A stretch of 64,000 nt of DNA from NCBI GenBank assembly GCA_024508355.1, contig JAMZEJ010000005.1, positions 124,001-188,000 of the forward strand, in the 5' to 3' direction. The notes under the pieces are model-generated. The model had not been told where the DNA came from and searched no databases. It saw nothing but the letters and a program-made list of their open reading frames with translations. This document shows positions 28,250 to 37,856 of the stretch, piece by piece. Position numbers and translations under genes: made by a program. This DNA comes from Rhizosaccharibacter radicis (GTDB lineage: Bacteria > Pseudomonadota > Alphaproteobacteria > Acetobacterales > Acetobacteraceae). Every line of letters starts with the position of its first letter. Within the stretch, counting starts at the first letter, position 1.

Positions 28250-29515
28250 TCAGCCCATGGCCGCCGCGAACGCTTCCAGCTTGCGCACGCAATCCTCCCG
28301 GTCCGGCCGGCACCCCTCGGATAGCCACCAGTCATGCACGGCCGCCAATGCCCGCCCCACCTCCGGACCCGCACGGATGCCCGCGGCCACCGCGTCCCGG
28401 CCCGACACGGAAAACACCGGGCGCGGCGTATCGGCGAGCTGGCGACGCAAGGCCGCCCAATCCGCCGGACCATTCCGATCCCCTGCCTGCGCGAGCCAGG
28501 TCCGGTCGATCAACAGCGCGGGTTCCCGACCGGCGAGGCTGCGCCGCAGCTCGGCATCGCCAGCGTCGGGACGCAGGGTGCCCGGCTCGGCCAGTCCGGC
28601 CAGCCGGACCGCATCGGCATTCGACAGCTTCAGTCGTCGGGCCGCTGCCGCGGATTCCGTGCCGGCGAGAGCCGCCAGCCGCAGCACCGGATCCGCCGGC
28701 GCCCCCAGCGCCACGAGCCGGGCGAGCGGCGCCGGATCGCCGACGCCCGGCAGCACCCGGTCCAGGACGCCGAGCTCGTGCATCAGCGTCACAGCGCCGG
28801 CCGGATCGGGCAGGCGCAACAGCCGGAACAGCTCCGCCTGCACGCGTTCCGCCGACAGCCTGTCGAGCCCCGCCGCGCCCGTCGCGATCGCCGCCACCGC
28901 CTCGGCATCGGGCACCGAACCGCCGAACCTCGCGTGGAAGCGGAAGAAGCGGAGGATGCGCAGCGCGTCCTCCTCGATGCGGCGCGCCGCCTCGCCCACG
29001 AAGCGGACCCGTCGTTCCCGCAGGTCCCGCACTCCCCCGAACGGATCGTGCAGAACCCCGTCGCGGCCGAGCGACATGGCGTTGATGGTGAAATCCCGGC
29101 GGCCCGCGTCTTCCGTCCAGGACTCCGTCCAGGCCACCACCGCGTGGCGGCCGTCGGTCTGGACGTCGCGGCGCAGGGTGGTGACCTCCACGGGACGGCC
29201 GGCCGAGACGATGGTCACCGTGCCGTGAGCGAGGCCGGTGGGAACCGCCTTCAGCCCCGCAGCCACGGCGCGGCGCATGGTGTCCTCCGGCGGCGACGGC
29301 GTGCCGAGATCGAGGTCCGCGCTGGGCCGGCCCGCCAGGATGTCGCGCACGGCACCCCCCACGAGGCGTGCGTCCGGCAGCGCGTCGAGCACCGGCATCA
29401 ACGCGTCGCGGCCCGGAAGCGCGTCCAGCGCGGCGATCAGCTCGGCGGGAGACGGCGTGTCGAGAACGGGCGGACGGAGGACAGGGGCCGGATCAGCCGG
29501 CGTCACGATCCGCAC
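28250..29515 (-). CDS. cca: CCA tRNA nucleotidyltransferase / poly(A) polymerase family
   Basis: This enzyme adds or repairs the 3' CCA end of tRNAs. The class II nucleotidyltransferase head shows LVGGAVRDILAGR and the metal-binding DLDLGT, then RRDFTINAM and the RIEEDALRILRFFRFHARFG neck helix pair typical of the family. The C-terminal region is a helical tRNA-binding body. The frame opens at 29626, but the preceding gene's stop is at 29493–29495, so a GTG at 29515 (or 29506) overlapping that stop is the likely start, giving about 421 residues and translational coupling. Alphaproteobacterial members of this size are common. Confidence 0.92.
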   Translation of the reverse strand: MRIVTPADPAPVLRPPVLDTPSPAELIAALDALPGRDALMPVLDALPDARLVGGAVRDILAGRPSADLDLGTPSPPEDTMRRAVAAGLKAVPTGLAHGTVTIVSAGRPVEVTTLRRDVQTDGRHAVVAWTESWTEDAGRRDFTINAMSLGRDGVLHDPFGGVRDLRERRVRFVGEAARRIEEDALRILRFFRFHARFGGSVPDAEAVAAIATGAAGLDRLSAERVQAELFRLLRLPDPAGAVTLMHELGVLDRVLPGVGDPAPLARLVALGAPADPVLRLAALAGTESAAAARRLKLSNADAVRLAGLAEPGTLRPDAGDAELRRSLAGREPALLIDRTWLAQAGDRNGPADWAALRRQLADTPRPVFSVSGRDAVAAGIRAGPEVGRALAAVHDWWLSEGCRPDREDCVRKLEAFAAAMG

Positions 29516-30233
29516 CGGCCACCAGTTTGCACCCGCCGGCCGGTGCCGCATCGAGGCCCTGCGGCATCGGCCCCACCGGAAAGAAGCGGTTGCAGCTCCA
29601 GACGCCCATGCAATCGAGCCCGTCATGCCGGCCCGGCACCGCCAGCGCCGCCAGCTCGTAATAGACCGAGCGTGCCACCCGGGCCTGGATCGGCAGCGCC
29701 CCGTCGCCCGGGCGCACGGTCAGGTAGGGCACGGCGCCATTGCCGCTCGAACAGGCACAGCGCCAGTTGACGTCCAGCGCATGGTCCGGCCCGGCACAGA
29801 TGATCTGGTCGATGTTGGTCCGGAAGGACAGTCGCTGGTCGCGGCCGCACCCGGTCCAGTCCAGCTCCACGGCCACGAACGGCACGTCCTCCACCTCGAT
29901 CAGCCCCCGCTCGACCGGCGTTTCCAGCCGGTAGAGCCCGGCCGCGTCGCGGCGGAGCACGCTGCCGAACAGGCATACCAGCGGCTTGCGGCGGATCGGC
30001 GAGCCCCGGTACAGCCAGGTGCCGTCGCGCTGGATCAGGAACGGCAGCCGTCCGCAATCGCGGGGCGAAAGCGCTTCAACGTGCCGCGACCAATCGATCC
30101 CGCAGATGTCGAGAGACGAGGGCCCGCGCGGAGTGGCGGGTGCCGAAGGCCTGGAAGAGGTGCTCCGCTCGCCGATGACGGTCTCGTTCCCCTCCGCGTG
30201 AATCACGTCCTGCCTCGTGCCGCTGCGACCCAT
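29493..30233 (-). CDS. DUF1285 domain-containing protein
   Basis: The protein of about 246 residues carries the DUF1285 pattern: LPFLIQRDGTWLYRGSPI, RRKPLVCLFGSVLRR, LETPVERGLIEVEDVPFVAVEL. The family is conserved in alphaproteobacteria next to cca and a divergent MoxR gene, exactly as here, and has no assigned biochemical function. This copy has Cys-rich insertions (CAGPDHALDVNWRCACSSG and CMGVWSCNRFF) that are not usual and could form disulfides or bind metal. The start is taken as ATG 30233; a start at 30314 would overlap the divergent moxR. Its 3' end overlaps the start of cca. Confidence 0.8.
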   Translation of the reverse strand: MGRSGTRQDVIHAEGNETVIGERSTSSRPSAPATPRGPSSLDICGIDWSRHVEALSPRDCGRLPFLIQRDGTWLYRGSPIRRKPLVCLFGSVLRRDAAGLYRLETPVERGLIEVEDVPFVAVELDWTGCGRDQRLSFRTNIDQIICAGPDHALDVNWRCACSSGNGAVPYLTVRPGDGALPIQARVARSVYYELAALAVPGRHDGLDCMGVWSCNRFFPVGPMPQGLDAAPAGGCKLVAGADRDAG

Positions 30234-30312
30234 CAAAGCGATATAGGAAGCGATGGCGGCTTGATGAAAGCCCCGGACATGGCAGATTGCGAGGCGTGAG
30301 AGGTTCGATGCC

Positions 30313-31392
30313 ATGACGTTCGCTGCTCCCTCCCCCGGAGAGGGCGTGCCAACGCCACCTCCCCCGGCCCCGGCGATACCCGGGGATCCCATCCCGGCTC
30401 CCGCCGACGGGGACGTCCCAGACATCGTCGCCGCCTACGACCGGCTGTCGGAGCGGCTCGGACGGGTGCGCGGCGAGGTCGGCCGGATCATCTTCGGCCA
30501 GGACCGGGTGGTGGAACAGGTGCTCACCGCCATCCTGTCTGGCGGCCATGCGCTGCTGGTGGGGGCGCCGGGCCTCGGCAAGACGCTGCTGGTGGAAACG
30601 CTCGGCCGGGTGCTGGCGCTGGACGCGCGCCGGGTGCAGTTCACCCCGGACCTGATGCCGGCCGACATCACCGGCAGCGAGATCCTGGAAGAAGACGCCG
30701 CCGGGCGCCGGGCGTTCCGGTTCGTGCATGGCCCGGTGTTCTGCCAGCTGCTGATGGCGGACGAGATCAACCGGGCCAGCCCCCGCACCCAGTCGGCGCT
30801 GCTGCAGGCCATGCAGGAAGGCCGGGTCGCGGTCGCCGGCACCAACTACCCGCTGCCCCAGCCCTTCCACGTGCTCGCCACCCAGAACCCGATCGAGCAG
30901 GAAGGCACCTATCCGCTGCCGGAAGCGCAGCTGGACCGGTTCATGCTGCAGGTGGACCTGTTCTTCCCGGACGAAGCGGCGGAACGCGCGATGCTGCTGG
31001 CCACCACCGGCGCCAGCCGCCCGGCGGCGGAGCCCGTGCTGGCGCCGGGCGAACTCGCCGCCGCCCAGCTTCTGGTGCGGCAGATGCCGGTGGGAGAGCA
31101 GGTGCTCGACGCCATCCTGCGGCTGGTGCGCGGCGCACGCCCGGAAACCGCCTCGGACCAGAGGGTGCGCCGGTCGCTCGCCTGGGGTCCGGGGCCCCGC
31201 GCCGCCCAGGCGCTGATGCTCGCCTGCCGGGCACGGGCGCTGCTCGACGGGCGGCTCGCGCCGAGCCTCGACGATCTGGCCGCGTTGGCCGGCCCGGTTC
31301 TGCGCCATCGCATGGCGCTCGGCTTCGGCGCCCGCGCCGAAGGCGTACGGCTCGAGGACCTGATCGACGGCCTGGTGCAGCGCCTCAGGTGA
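30313..31392 (+). CDS. MoxR family AAA+ ATPase
   Basis: MoxR ATPases act as chaperones that assemble or activate protein complexes together with von Willebrand factor A (VWA) proteins. The 359-residue protein has Walker A GAPGLGKTLLV, Walker B LMADEINRASPRTQ, sensor TQNPIEQEGTYPLPEAQLDRF, and the lid domain. The first 38 residues are Pro/Ala-rich and disordered. It heads a five-gene run with DUF58, BatA/DUF4159 and VWA proteins, the standard MoxR neighbourhood. The DUF58 start overlaps its stop as GTGA. The 80-base divergent region with the DUF1285 gene should hold its promoter. Confidence 0.95.
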   Translation: MTFAAPSPGEGVPTPPPPAPAIPGDPIPAPADGDVPDIVAAYDRLSERLGRVRGEVGRIIFGQDRVVEQVLTAILSGGHALLVGAPGLGKTLLVETLGRVLALDARRVQFTPDLMPADITGSEILEEDAAGRRAFRFVHGPVFCQLLMADEINRASPRTQSALLQAMQEGRVAVAGTNYPLPQPFHVLATQNPIEQEGTYPLPEAQLDRFMLQVDLFFPDEAAERAMLLATTGASRPAAEPVLAPGELAAAQLLVRQMPVGEQVLDAILRLVRGARPETASDQRVRRSLAWGPGPRAAQALMLACRARALLDGRLAPSLDDLAALAGPVLRHRMALGFGARAEGVRLEDLIDGLVQRLR

Positions 31393-32447
31393 GGCTGTTC
31401 GGCTTCCAGCGGTTCCGCAACGGCAGCCCAGGCCCCGGCGCGGTCGGTTCCGGCCCGGTCGGTTCTGGTCCGGTCGGTTCTGGCCCGTTCGATTCCGGCC
31501 CGTCCGCGCCCAGGCCCGGCATCCGGACGGGCGGCTCTCCCGCGGGCTCCGGCGTCGCCGCGCGGCCTGCGGACGCCGTGGAACCAGAAGCGCTGGCAGC
31601 CCGGCTGCCCCCGCTGCTGCTGGCGGCCGAGCGCGTCGCGTCCACGGTCGCCCAGGGCGTTCATGGCCGCAGGCGAGCCGGACAGGGCGACAGCTTCTGG
31701 CAGTTCCGGCAGCTGATGCCCGGCGAGTCCGCGACCCGGATCGACTGGCGTCAGTCGGCACGATCGATGCGGGCGTTCGTGCGCGAGCACGAATGGGAAG
31801 CGGCGCAAACCGCGGTGCTGTGGCGCGACGCTTCCGCCAGCATGGCCTGGCGTTCCTCGGACAGCCTGCCGTTCAAGCGCGACCGGGCCGAATTGCTGCT
31901 GCTGGCGCTCGGCGTGTTGCTGATGCGGGGCGGCGAGCATGTGCGGCTGGCCGGCGACCCCCGCCGGACAGCGCGGACCGGCCGGCCGGATGCCGAGCGG
32001 CTGGCGCGCGATCTCGCCCACCTGCCGGCGGACGCGCCGCCGCTGCCGGACGCGGATGCCCTGCCCGCGCACGGTTCCCTGGTGATGTTCGGCGACTTCC
32101 TGTCGCCGCTGCCGGAAATCGAGCGCTTGTTCGCGACGCTCGCCGCCCGGCCGCTGCGGTGCCATCTGGTGCAGGTGCTGGACCCGGCCGAGCAGGCTCT
32201 GCCTTATCGCGGACGGGTGCGGTTCACCGGGCTGGAGGGCGAGCAGGAAACGCTGGTGCCCGACGCGGAAGCGGTCCGCACCGCCTACCGGGACGCGTTC
32301 GAGCACCACCAGGAAGGGCTGCGGGGCTTGTGCGGCGCCGCCCGTTTCACCCTGCACCGCCACGATACCGATCGGCCGCCGATGAACACGCTGCTGGCGC
32401 TGCACCAGGCGCTGAACATTTCCGCGGCCGCCGGGCGGCATCCGTGA
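31389..32447 (+). CDS. DUF58 domain-containing protein
   Basis: The 352-residue protein has a DUF58 core (FWQFRQLMPGESATRIDW, SARSMRAFVREHEWE, WRDASASMAW), a degenerate VWA-like domain that partners MoxR ATPases. The start is GTG 31389, overlapping the moxR stop, so translation is coupled. The N-terminal 60 residues are a low-complexity Gly/Ser/Pro stretch encoded by a 15-bp tandem repeat. No membrane helix is evident, unlike many DUF58 proteins that have two N-terminal helices, so it is probably peripheral to the membrane or soluble. Confidence 0.9.
   Translation: MRLFGFQRFRNGSPGPGAVGSGPVGSGPVGSGPFDSGPSAPRPGIRTGGSPAGSGVAARPADAVEPEALAARLPPLLLAAERVASTVAQGVHGRRRAGQGDSFWQFRQLMPGESATRIDWRQSARSMRAFVREHEWEAAQTAVLWRDASASMAWRSSDSLPFKRDRAELLLLALGVLLMRGGEHVRLAGDPRRTARTGRPDAERLARDLAHLPADAPPLPDADALPAHGSLVMFGDFLSPLPEIERLFATLAARPLRCHLVQVLDPAEQALPYRGRVRFTGLEGEQETLVPDAEAVRTAYRDAFEHHQEGLRGLCGAARFTLHRHDTDRPPMNTLLALHQALNISAAAGRHP
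31442..31501 (+). repeat. 15-bp tandem repeat, four units, in the DUF58 gene
   Basis: Four consecutive 15-base units based on GGTCGGTTCTGGYCC (31442, 31457, 31472, 31487) encode GSGPV-type pentapeptides at residues about 19–38. The third and second units differ by one or two bases, which points to recent slippage. Confidence 0.9.
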
Positions 32448-32583
32448 CGGAACGCTCCCCCGCCGGCCGGGCTCCGCGCTCGCATGCGAACGGCGTCCGG
32501 AACGGCCACGTCATGACGAGCCAAGCGCCCGGGTACCTGGATGCAGTTCTTCCTGGCCGGGCGGCCCGGGGGCAATCCAGCCC

Positions 32584-35499
32584 ATGATCCTGCTGCACCC
32601 CTGGCTGCTGCTGGCGCTGCTGGTGCTGCCGGTGCTGTGGTGGTTGCTGCGCGCCGTGCCGCCGCCGGCCCGTCGTCAGCCCTTCCCGGCGATCCGGCTG
32701 CTGCACGGGCTCACGACACCGCGGCAGGAGGCGCGCCGCGCGCCCTGGTGGCTGCTGGCGCTGCGGCTGCTGGCGGTGGCCCTGGTGGTGGTGGGCCTGG
32801 CGCAGCCGGTGCTGGTGCGGGCGCCCCGCGCCGCGGCGGACCGGACGGGCGGGCTGCTGCTGGTGCTCGACGATGGCTGGGCCTCGGCGCCGGACTGGCA
32901 GAACCGGCTGGCGGCGGCCCGCGAGCTGGCAGCAGAAGCAGACCGTCAGAACGCCCCCGTGTCGCTGCTGCTCACCGCCCCGGATGGCACCGGCGCGCCC
33001 CCGTCCGCGGACGCCCCCGCGACGGGCGCCTCCGTGCTGCACCGCCTGGAAGGTCTGCGGCCGATGCCCTGGCCGGTCGATCGCGCCGCCGCGGCGGCAG
33101 GCCTTCCCGCGGCCATGAACGGCATCCGCCGGGTGTCCTACCTGTCCGACGGGCTCGCGACCGGGATCGGCGACGACGCGCTGAGGCGGGCGCTGGCGCG
33201 GATCGGCACGGTGTCGGAGCTCCGGGACGGCCCGGACGGGGTGATGCTGGCCGGGTCGCCACGGCCTGTACCCGACGGGCTGGTGGTTCCGGCCCGCGCG
33301 GTGCCGGCCGGGCGGCCGCGTCCGATCGAACTGGATGCCCTCAACTCCGAGAACGGCGTGCTGGCACATGTAGGCGGCATTATGCCCGCCGGTGCCGGGT
33401 CCGCCGACCTGCGCATCCAGCTGCCGCCGGAGCTGCGCAACCAGATCGGGCGGCTGGCGATCCCGGCCATGCCGGGTGCCGGCGGTATCAGGCTGCTCGA
33501 CGAAAGCAGCCGGCGGCGTCCGGTGGGGCTGCTCTCGTCGGGCGGCGGCGACACCCCGCTGGTGGGCAACGCGTTCTTTCTCCGTCGGGCCCTCGCGGCC
33601 GACAGCGACCTCCGGGAAGGCGACGTTTCCCATCTGCTCGCCGGGAAATTGTCCGTGCTGATCGCGCCCGACGGCACCCTGCAGGATCCCGCCGACCGGA
33701 AGCGGGTCGCCGCCTGGGTGCGCGGCGGCGGCATGCTGATCCGCTTCGCCGGGCCGAGGCTCGCCGCCGAGGCGGCCGCTTCGTCGGACGCCTCGGCGGG
33801 CGCATCCGGCACCGCCCCGGGACCGGCTCACGAAGCCGCCGGCCCGTCCGACACGGACGAGGACGCGACGCCGGATGCCGATCCGGGCGCCGCGCCGGAC
33901 GCCAGCGCCGATCCGCTGCTGCCCGTGCCGTTGCTGGACGGGTCGCGCCAGCTCGGCGGCAGCATGAGCTGGGGGCGGCCGGAGCACCTGGCGCCGTTCA
34001 ACGAAGACTCGCCGTTCCGCGGGCTTCCCGTGCCGGCCGACGCCACCGTGTCTCGGCAGGTGCTGGCCCAGCCCGGTCCCGACCTGTCGCGCCAGAGCTG
34101 GGCGACGCTCGCCGACAACACGCCGCTGGTCACCCATCGCGCGCTGGGCGCGGGGCAACTCGTGCTGTTCCACGTGTCCAGCACTGCGGACTGGTCCAGC
34201 CTTCCGTTGAGCGGAATGTTTCCGGCCATGCTGCGGCGGCTGGTGCAGCGGGCCGCAGGGGTATCCGCCCCGGGCGGCGACCAGGTGCTTTCGCCCGTCA
34301 GCACGCTGGACGGCGACGGGGTGCCAGGGCCGCCGCCGCCAGCCTCACGCGGCCTGCCGGCCGACCGCTTCGGACAGGTGGCCGCCTCGGTCCGGCATCC
34401 GGCCGGCTTCTACGGCGCGCTTGCCGAGCGCCGGGCCCTGTCGGTTGGAGACGCGCTTCCAGCGCTGGCGGTGGCACCCCCGATGGGACGGGTGGCGGAT
34501 CTCCGCGCCCGGGTGGCGGACCGGTCGCTCGGCCCGTCGCTCTTGACCGCCGCCATCATGCTGTTGTGCGCGGACGTGCTGGCGGTGCTCCTGCTGCGGG
34601 GCGGGCTGGGCCGGATGCGCGGCGGCGGCGCGGCAGCGCTGGTGGTTCTGATCGCGGGACTGGCCACCGCCACCGGTTCCGCCGTGGCCGCCGCTCCCGC
34701 GCCCACGGCCGCCGGGGCTGCCGGGGCCGTCGGCGCCACCGATGCGGTGCCGAGGGCGGCGCTGGAAACCCGCCTTGCCTACGTGGTCACGGGCGACGAC
34801 GCGGTGGACACGGTGTCTCGCCAGGGGCTGTCGGGACTGGCGACCTATGTGAACGCCCGGACCTCCGCGCGGCTCGGACAACCGGACGGGGTGGTGCCGG
34901 GGCGGGACGATCTTGCGTTCTACCCGCTGCTGTACTGGCCGATCACCGCCCGCACCGTGCCGCCCGGGGCCGCCGCCATCAGCGCCCTGAACAGCTTCAT
35001 GCGCCATGGCGGCATCCTGCTGATCGACACCCAGGGCGATGACGCCCAGGGCAATGACGGCCAGGGCGGCACCGCCGCGCCGGCGGGCGGCGGCTTCACG
35101 GGCTATGCGCCAGGGGCGGCCCGTGCCCTGCGCCGCGCCGCCGCCGGTCTCGACATCCCCGCCCTGCGCCCGGTGGACGATCACCACGTCCTGTCGCGCA
35201 CCTTCTATCTGCTGCACGATTTTCCGGGGCGCTTCGACGGCAATCCGGTGTGGGTCGCGCGGGACGACGATGCCGGCAATGACGGGGTGAGCCCGGTGAT
35301 CATCGGTGGCAACGACTGGGCGGCCGCCTGGGCGGTGGACGCGAACGGCGACGCCCCATACGCGGTGATCCCGGGTGGCGACACCCAGCGGACGATGGCC
35401 TTCCGTTTCGGGGTGAACGCGGTGATCTACGCCCTGACCGGCAACTACAAGGCGGATCAGGTCCACGTGCCGGCCCTGCTGCACCGGCTCGGCAACTGA
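32584..35499 (+). CDS. BatA-like / DUF4159 membrane protein
   Basis: The 971-residue inner-membrane protein starts with a BatA-type N-terminus (HPWLLLALLVLPVLWWLLRA and a second helix around residue 55), then a large periplasmic region, two more helices (about 655–675 and 683–700) and a C-terminal DUF4159 domain (RLAYVVTGDDAVD…YVNARTSARLG…FYPLLYWPI, MRHGGILLIDTQGD). DUF4159 has a glutamine-amidotransferase-like fold without known activity. Together with MoxR, DUF58 and the next VWA protein it probably forms a membrane complex on the periplasmic side. It begins 136 bases after the DUF58 stop. Confidence 0.88.
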   Translation: MILLHPWLLLALLVLPVLWWLLRAVPPPARRQPFPAIRLLHGLTTPRQEARRAPWWLLALRLLAVALVVVGLAQPVLVRAPRAAADRTGGLLLVLDDGWASAPDWQNRLAAARELAAEADRQNAPVSLLLTAPDGTGAPPSADAPATGASVLHRLEGLRPMPWPVDRAAAAAGLPAAMNGIRRVSYLSDGLATGIGDDALRRALARIGTVSELRDGPDGVMLAGSPRPVPDGLVVPARAVPAGRPRPIELDALNSENGVLAHVGGIMPAGAGSADLRIQLPPELRNQIGRLAIPAMPGAGGIRLLDESSRRRPVGLLSSGGGDTPLVGNAFFLRRALAADSDLREGDVSHLLAGKLSVLIAPDGTLQDPADRKRVAAWVRGGGMLIRFAGPRLAAEAAASSDASAGASGTAPGPAHEAAGPSDTDEDATPDADPGAAPDASADPLLPVPLLDGSRQLGGSMSWGRPEHLAPFNEDSPFRGLPVPADATVSRQVLAQPGPDLSRQSWATLADNTPLVTHRALGAGQLVLFHVSSTADWSSLPLSGMFPAMLRRLVQRAAGVSAPGGDQVLSPVSTLDGDGVPGPPPPASRGLPADRFGQVAASVRHPAGFYGALAERRALSVGDALPALAVAPPMGRVADLRARVADRSLGPSLLTAAIMLLCADVLAVLLLRGGLGRMRGGGAAALVVLIAGLATATGSAVAAAPAPTAAGAAGAVGATDAVPRAALETRLAYVVTGDDAVDTVSRQGLSGLATYVNARTSARLGQPDGVVPGRDDLAFYPLLYWPITARTVPPGAAAISALNSFMRHGGILLIDTQGDDAQGNDGQGGTAAPAGGGFTGYAPGAARALRRAAAGLDIPALRPVDDHHVLSRTFYLLHDFPGRFDGNPVWVARDDDAGNDGVSPVIIGGNDWAAAWAVDANGDAPYAVIPGGDTQRTMAFRFGVNAVIYALTGNYKADQVHVPALLHRLGN
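35038..35067 (+). repeat. 15-bp tandem repeat, two units, in the DUF4159 gene
   Basis: GATGACGCCCAGGGC (35038–35052) is followed by AATGACGGCCAGGGC (35053–35067), with a partial third unit before it. They encode DDAQG and NDGQG in a surface loop of the DUF4159 domain. Confidence 0.75.
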
Positions 35500-35513
35500 G
35501 CGGCGGCCCGTTC

Positions 35514-37715
35514 ATGCCCGATATCCTGCATTGGCGCCCCGCCGGGCTCGCGATCGGTCTGCAGCCGCTGCTGCCTCCGGCCACCCTCTGGGTCCTGGGG
35601 CTGGCGATGCTGGCGGCGCTGGCGCTGCTGGCATGGCGGGGTGGTCGCGGCGTCTGGTGGCGCGCGGGCGCCTTCGCCCTGCTGTTCTGCTGGCTGCTGG
35701 GGCCGGTGCTGCTGCGGGAACGATGGCGTCCCCTGCCGCGGACCCTGCTGATGGTGACGGACCGGAGCGGGTCGATGCGGGTCGGTCCGCGCGAAGCGGT
35801 GGTGGATGCCGCGCAGCGGGCGTTGGAGCGGGAGGCGGCCGCGATCCCCGGCCTCCAGCTGCGTCGCGCCACCGTGGATGATCGCGAGCATGCCGGCACC
35901 CGGCTGCTGGAGGCTGTCCGGCGGGCGGCCGCCGACATCCCGCGCGACCAGTTGGCAGGGATCGTCGCCCTGTCGGACGGCGAAGCGCACGACGCACCGG
36001 CAGAACCGCCGAGCCGTTTCCCGTCGGAGTCCGGCCCCCCGATCGGGGAAATGCCGCTGCATCTGCTGATCCCGGCCACGGGGGAGGAGTCCGATCGCCG
36101 GCTGCGGGTGCTGCAGGCGCCGCCTTTCGGCATCGTCGGGCAGAACGTCACCCTTCGGGTACAGGTGGACGATCTGGGCCCGGCGGCGCGGCCCGGCGCC
36201 AACGCCATTCTGACCCTGCGCCGGGACGGCGACGCGCCGCTCACCCGGAACGTTGTGGTGGGAGAGCCGCAGGACATCACCCTGCCGGTGACGGCGCCGG
36301 GCGCCATGCTGTTGTCGTTGGACGCGTCACCTCTCGCGGGCGAGGTGTCCACGCTCAACAACCGCGCCGTGGTGCGGATCACGGGCGTGCGGGACCGGCT
36401 ACGGGTGCTGCTGGTATCGGGCGCGCCGAACCAGGGCGAGCGTGTGTGGCGGCGGCTGTTGAAGGCCGATCCCAGCGTCGACCTCGTGCATTTCACCATC
36501 CTGCGGCCACCCGACAAGGACGACACCACACCCCTGAACGAGCTGGCGCTGATCGCCTTTCCGACGCGCGAGCTGTTCCAGGAAAAGATCCGGCAGTTCG
36601 ACCTGATCATCCTGGACGGGTTCGAGAATCGCGGCATCCTGCCCCTGGCCTATCTGCGCAACATCGCGAGCTTCGTGCGCGGTGGGGGCGGCCTGCTGCT
36701 CACCGCCGGGCCCGAATTCATCGGCCGCGGCACCCTCCAGGACACTCCGCTGAGCGAGGTGCTGCCGGCGCACGTGCCCGAGGAAGGCGGCCTGGTGGAG
36801 CAGGCGTTCCGCCCCATGCCGACGGCGCTCGGACGGCGGCATCCGGTGACGGCCGGACTGCCGCAGATGCCGCCTCCGACCGAAGGAGGCGCGGGTGGTG
36901 GCGGAAATACGGGGGCGGGGCCGAACGGCGCTGCGGCCAATCGCTGGGGCCCGTGGTTCCGTGCGCTTCGGCCCGACCGGACGGAAGGAGAGGTGCTGCT
37001 GACCGGCCCGGACCGGAGTCCGCTGCTGGTGCTGAAACAGCAGGGCGACGGCAGGGTGGCGATGCTGTTGTCGGACCAGGCATGGCTGTGGTCGCGCGGC
37101 GAGGACGGGGGCGGCCCGCAATCGGAACTGCTGCGGCGCATCTCGCACTGGCTGATGAAGGAACCGGAACTGGAAGAAAACCAGCTCTCTGCCGCCATCC
37201 TCGACGACCGGCTCACGGTGAGCCGACGCGACGCGGACGGCAGCGGCGCCGGCACGGTGACGATCGTCGCGCCGGACGGCATCCGCCGCTCCCTGTCGCT
37301 CGCCGCGGGCAACGACGGCGCGGCGCACGGGGAGATGGCGCTGCCTACCGATGCCGCCGACGGCATCTGGGAAGCGACGGACGGCACCCGGCACGCTTTC
37401 GCCGCCGCCGTGCCGGCCGACCCGACCGAACTCGCCGACCTCCGGGCCACGGCGACCGTGCTGCAGCCTCTGGTGCCCCGGACGGGCGGCGCGGTGGCAT
37501 GGCTGGGTACCGACCCAAAGGCACCGCGCGTGCCGGCGCTCCGTCTGGTGGACGCCGGGCAGACCGCCGCCGGCGACGGCTGGATCGGGTTGCGCCGCAC
37601 CGCCGCCCACGTGGTGACCGGCCGGGATGCGCGGGGGCTGCTGCCCGCCTGGGCGGTGCTACCGCTGTGCTTGTTGTTCCTGCTGCTGGGCTGGTTCCGG
37701 GAAGGACGGCGCTAG
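35514..37715 (+). CDS. VWA / glutamine-amidotransferase-like membrane protein of the MoxR operon
   Basis: The 733-residue protein has two N-terminal membrane helices (about 25–40 and 50–65), a VWA-like segment with the metal-site motif DRSGSM (LLMVTDRSGSMRVGP), an immunoglobulin-like region, and a class I amidotransferase-like domain (LLVSGAPNQGERVW, IILDGFENRGILP, VRGGGGLLLTAGPEF) lacking the catalytic cysteine. It ends with a membrane helix (LLPAWAVLPLCLLFLLLGWF). Such large proteins are regular partners of MoxR/DUF58/BatA operons and have no known activity. It starts 14 bases after the DUF4159 gene. Confidence 0.88.
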   Translation: MPDILHWRPAGLAIGLQPLLPPATLWVLGLAMLAALALLAWRGGRGVWWRAGAFALLFCWLLGPVLLRERWRPLPRTLLMVTDRSGSMRVGPREAVVDAAQRALEREAAAIPGLQLRRATVDDREHAGTRLLEAVRRAAADIPRDQLAGIVALSDGEAHDAPAEPPSRFPSESGPPIGEMPLHLLIPATGEESDRRLRVLQAPPFGIVGQNVTLRVQVDDLGPAARPGANAILTLRRDGDAPLTRNVVVGEPQDITLPVTAPGAMLLSLDASPLAGEVSTLNNRAVVRITGVRDRLRVLLVSGAPNQGERVWRRLLKADPSVDLVHFTILRPPDKDDTTPLNELALIAFPTRELFQEKIRQFDLIILDGFENRGILPLAYLRNIASFVRGGGGLLLTAGPEFIGRGTLQDTPLSEVLPAHVPEEGGLVEQAFRPMPTALGRRHPVTAGLPQMPPPTEGGAGGGGNTGAGPNGAAANRWGPWFRALRPDRTEGEVLLTGPDRSPLLVLKQQGDGRVAMLLSDQAWLWSRGEDGGGPQSELLRRISHWLMKEPELEENQLSAAILDDRLTVSRRDADGSGAGTVTIVAPDGIRRSLSLAAGNDGAAHGEMALPTDAADGIWEATDGTRHAFAAAVPADPTELADLRATATVLQPLVPRTGGAVAWLGTDPKAPRVPALRLVDAGQTAAGDGWIGLRRTAAHVVTGRDARGLLPAWAVLPLCLLFLLLGWFREGRR

Positions 37716-37856
37716 AAGCGCGGAGAGCGCCGTCAAGGGTCGCCCGCAAATTTCTGTCGCACCCCGCCGTCGCCGCCGCTATTGATGCGCCCTCCACCGA
37801 CCCGCCCACCGGGAGGCCGCACGGCCACCTTCCCGGTCAACGAGCCGAGACGCCTC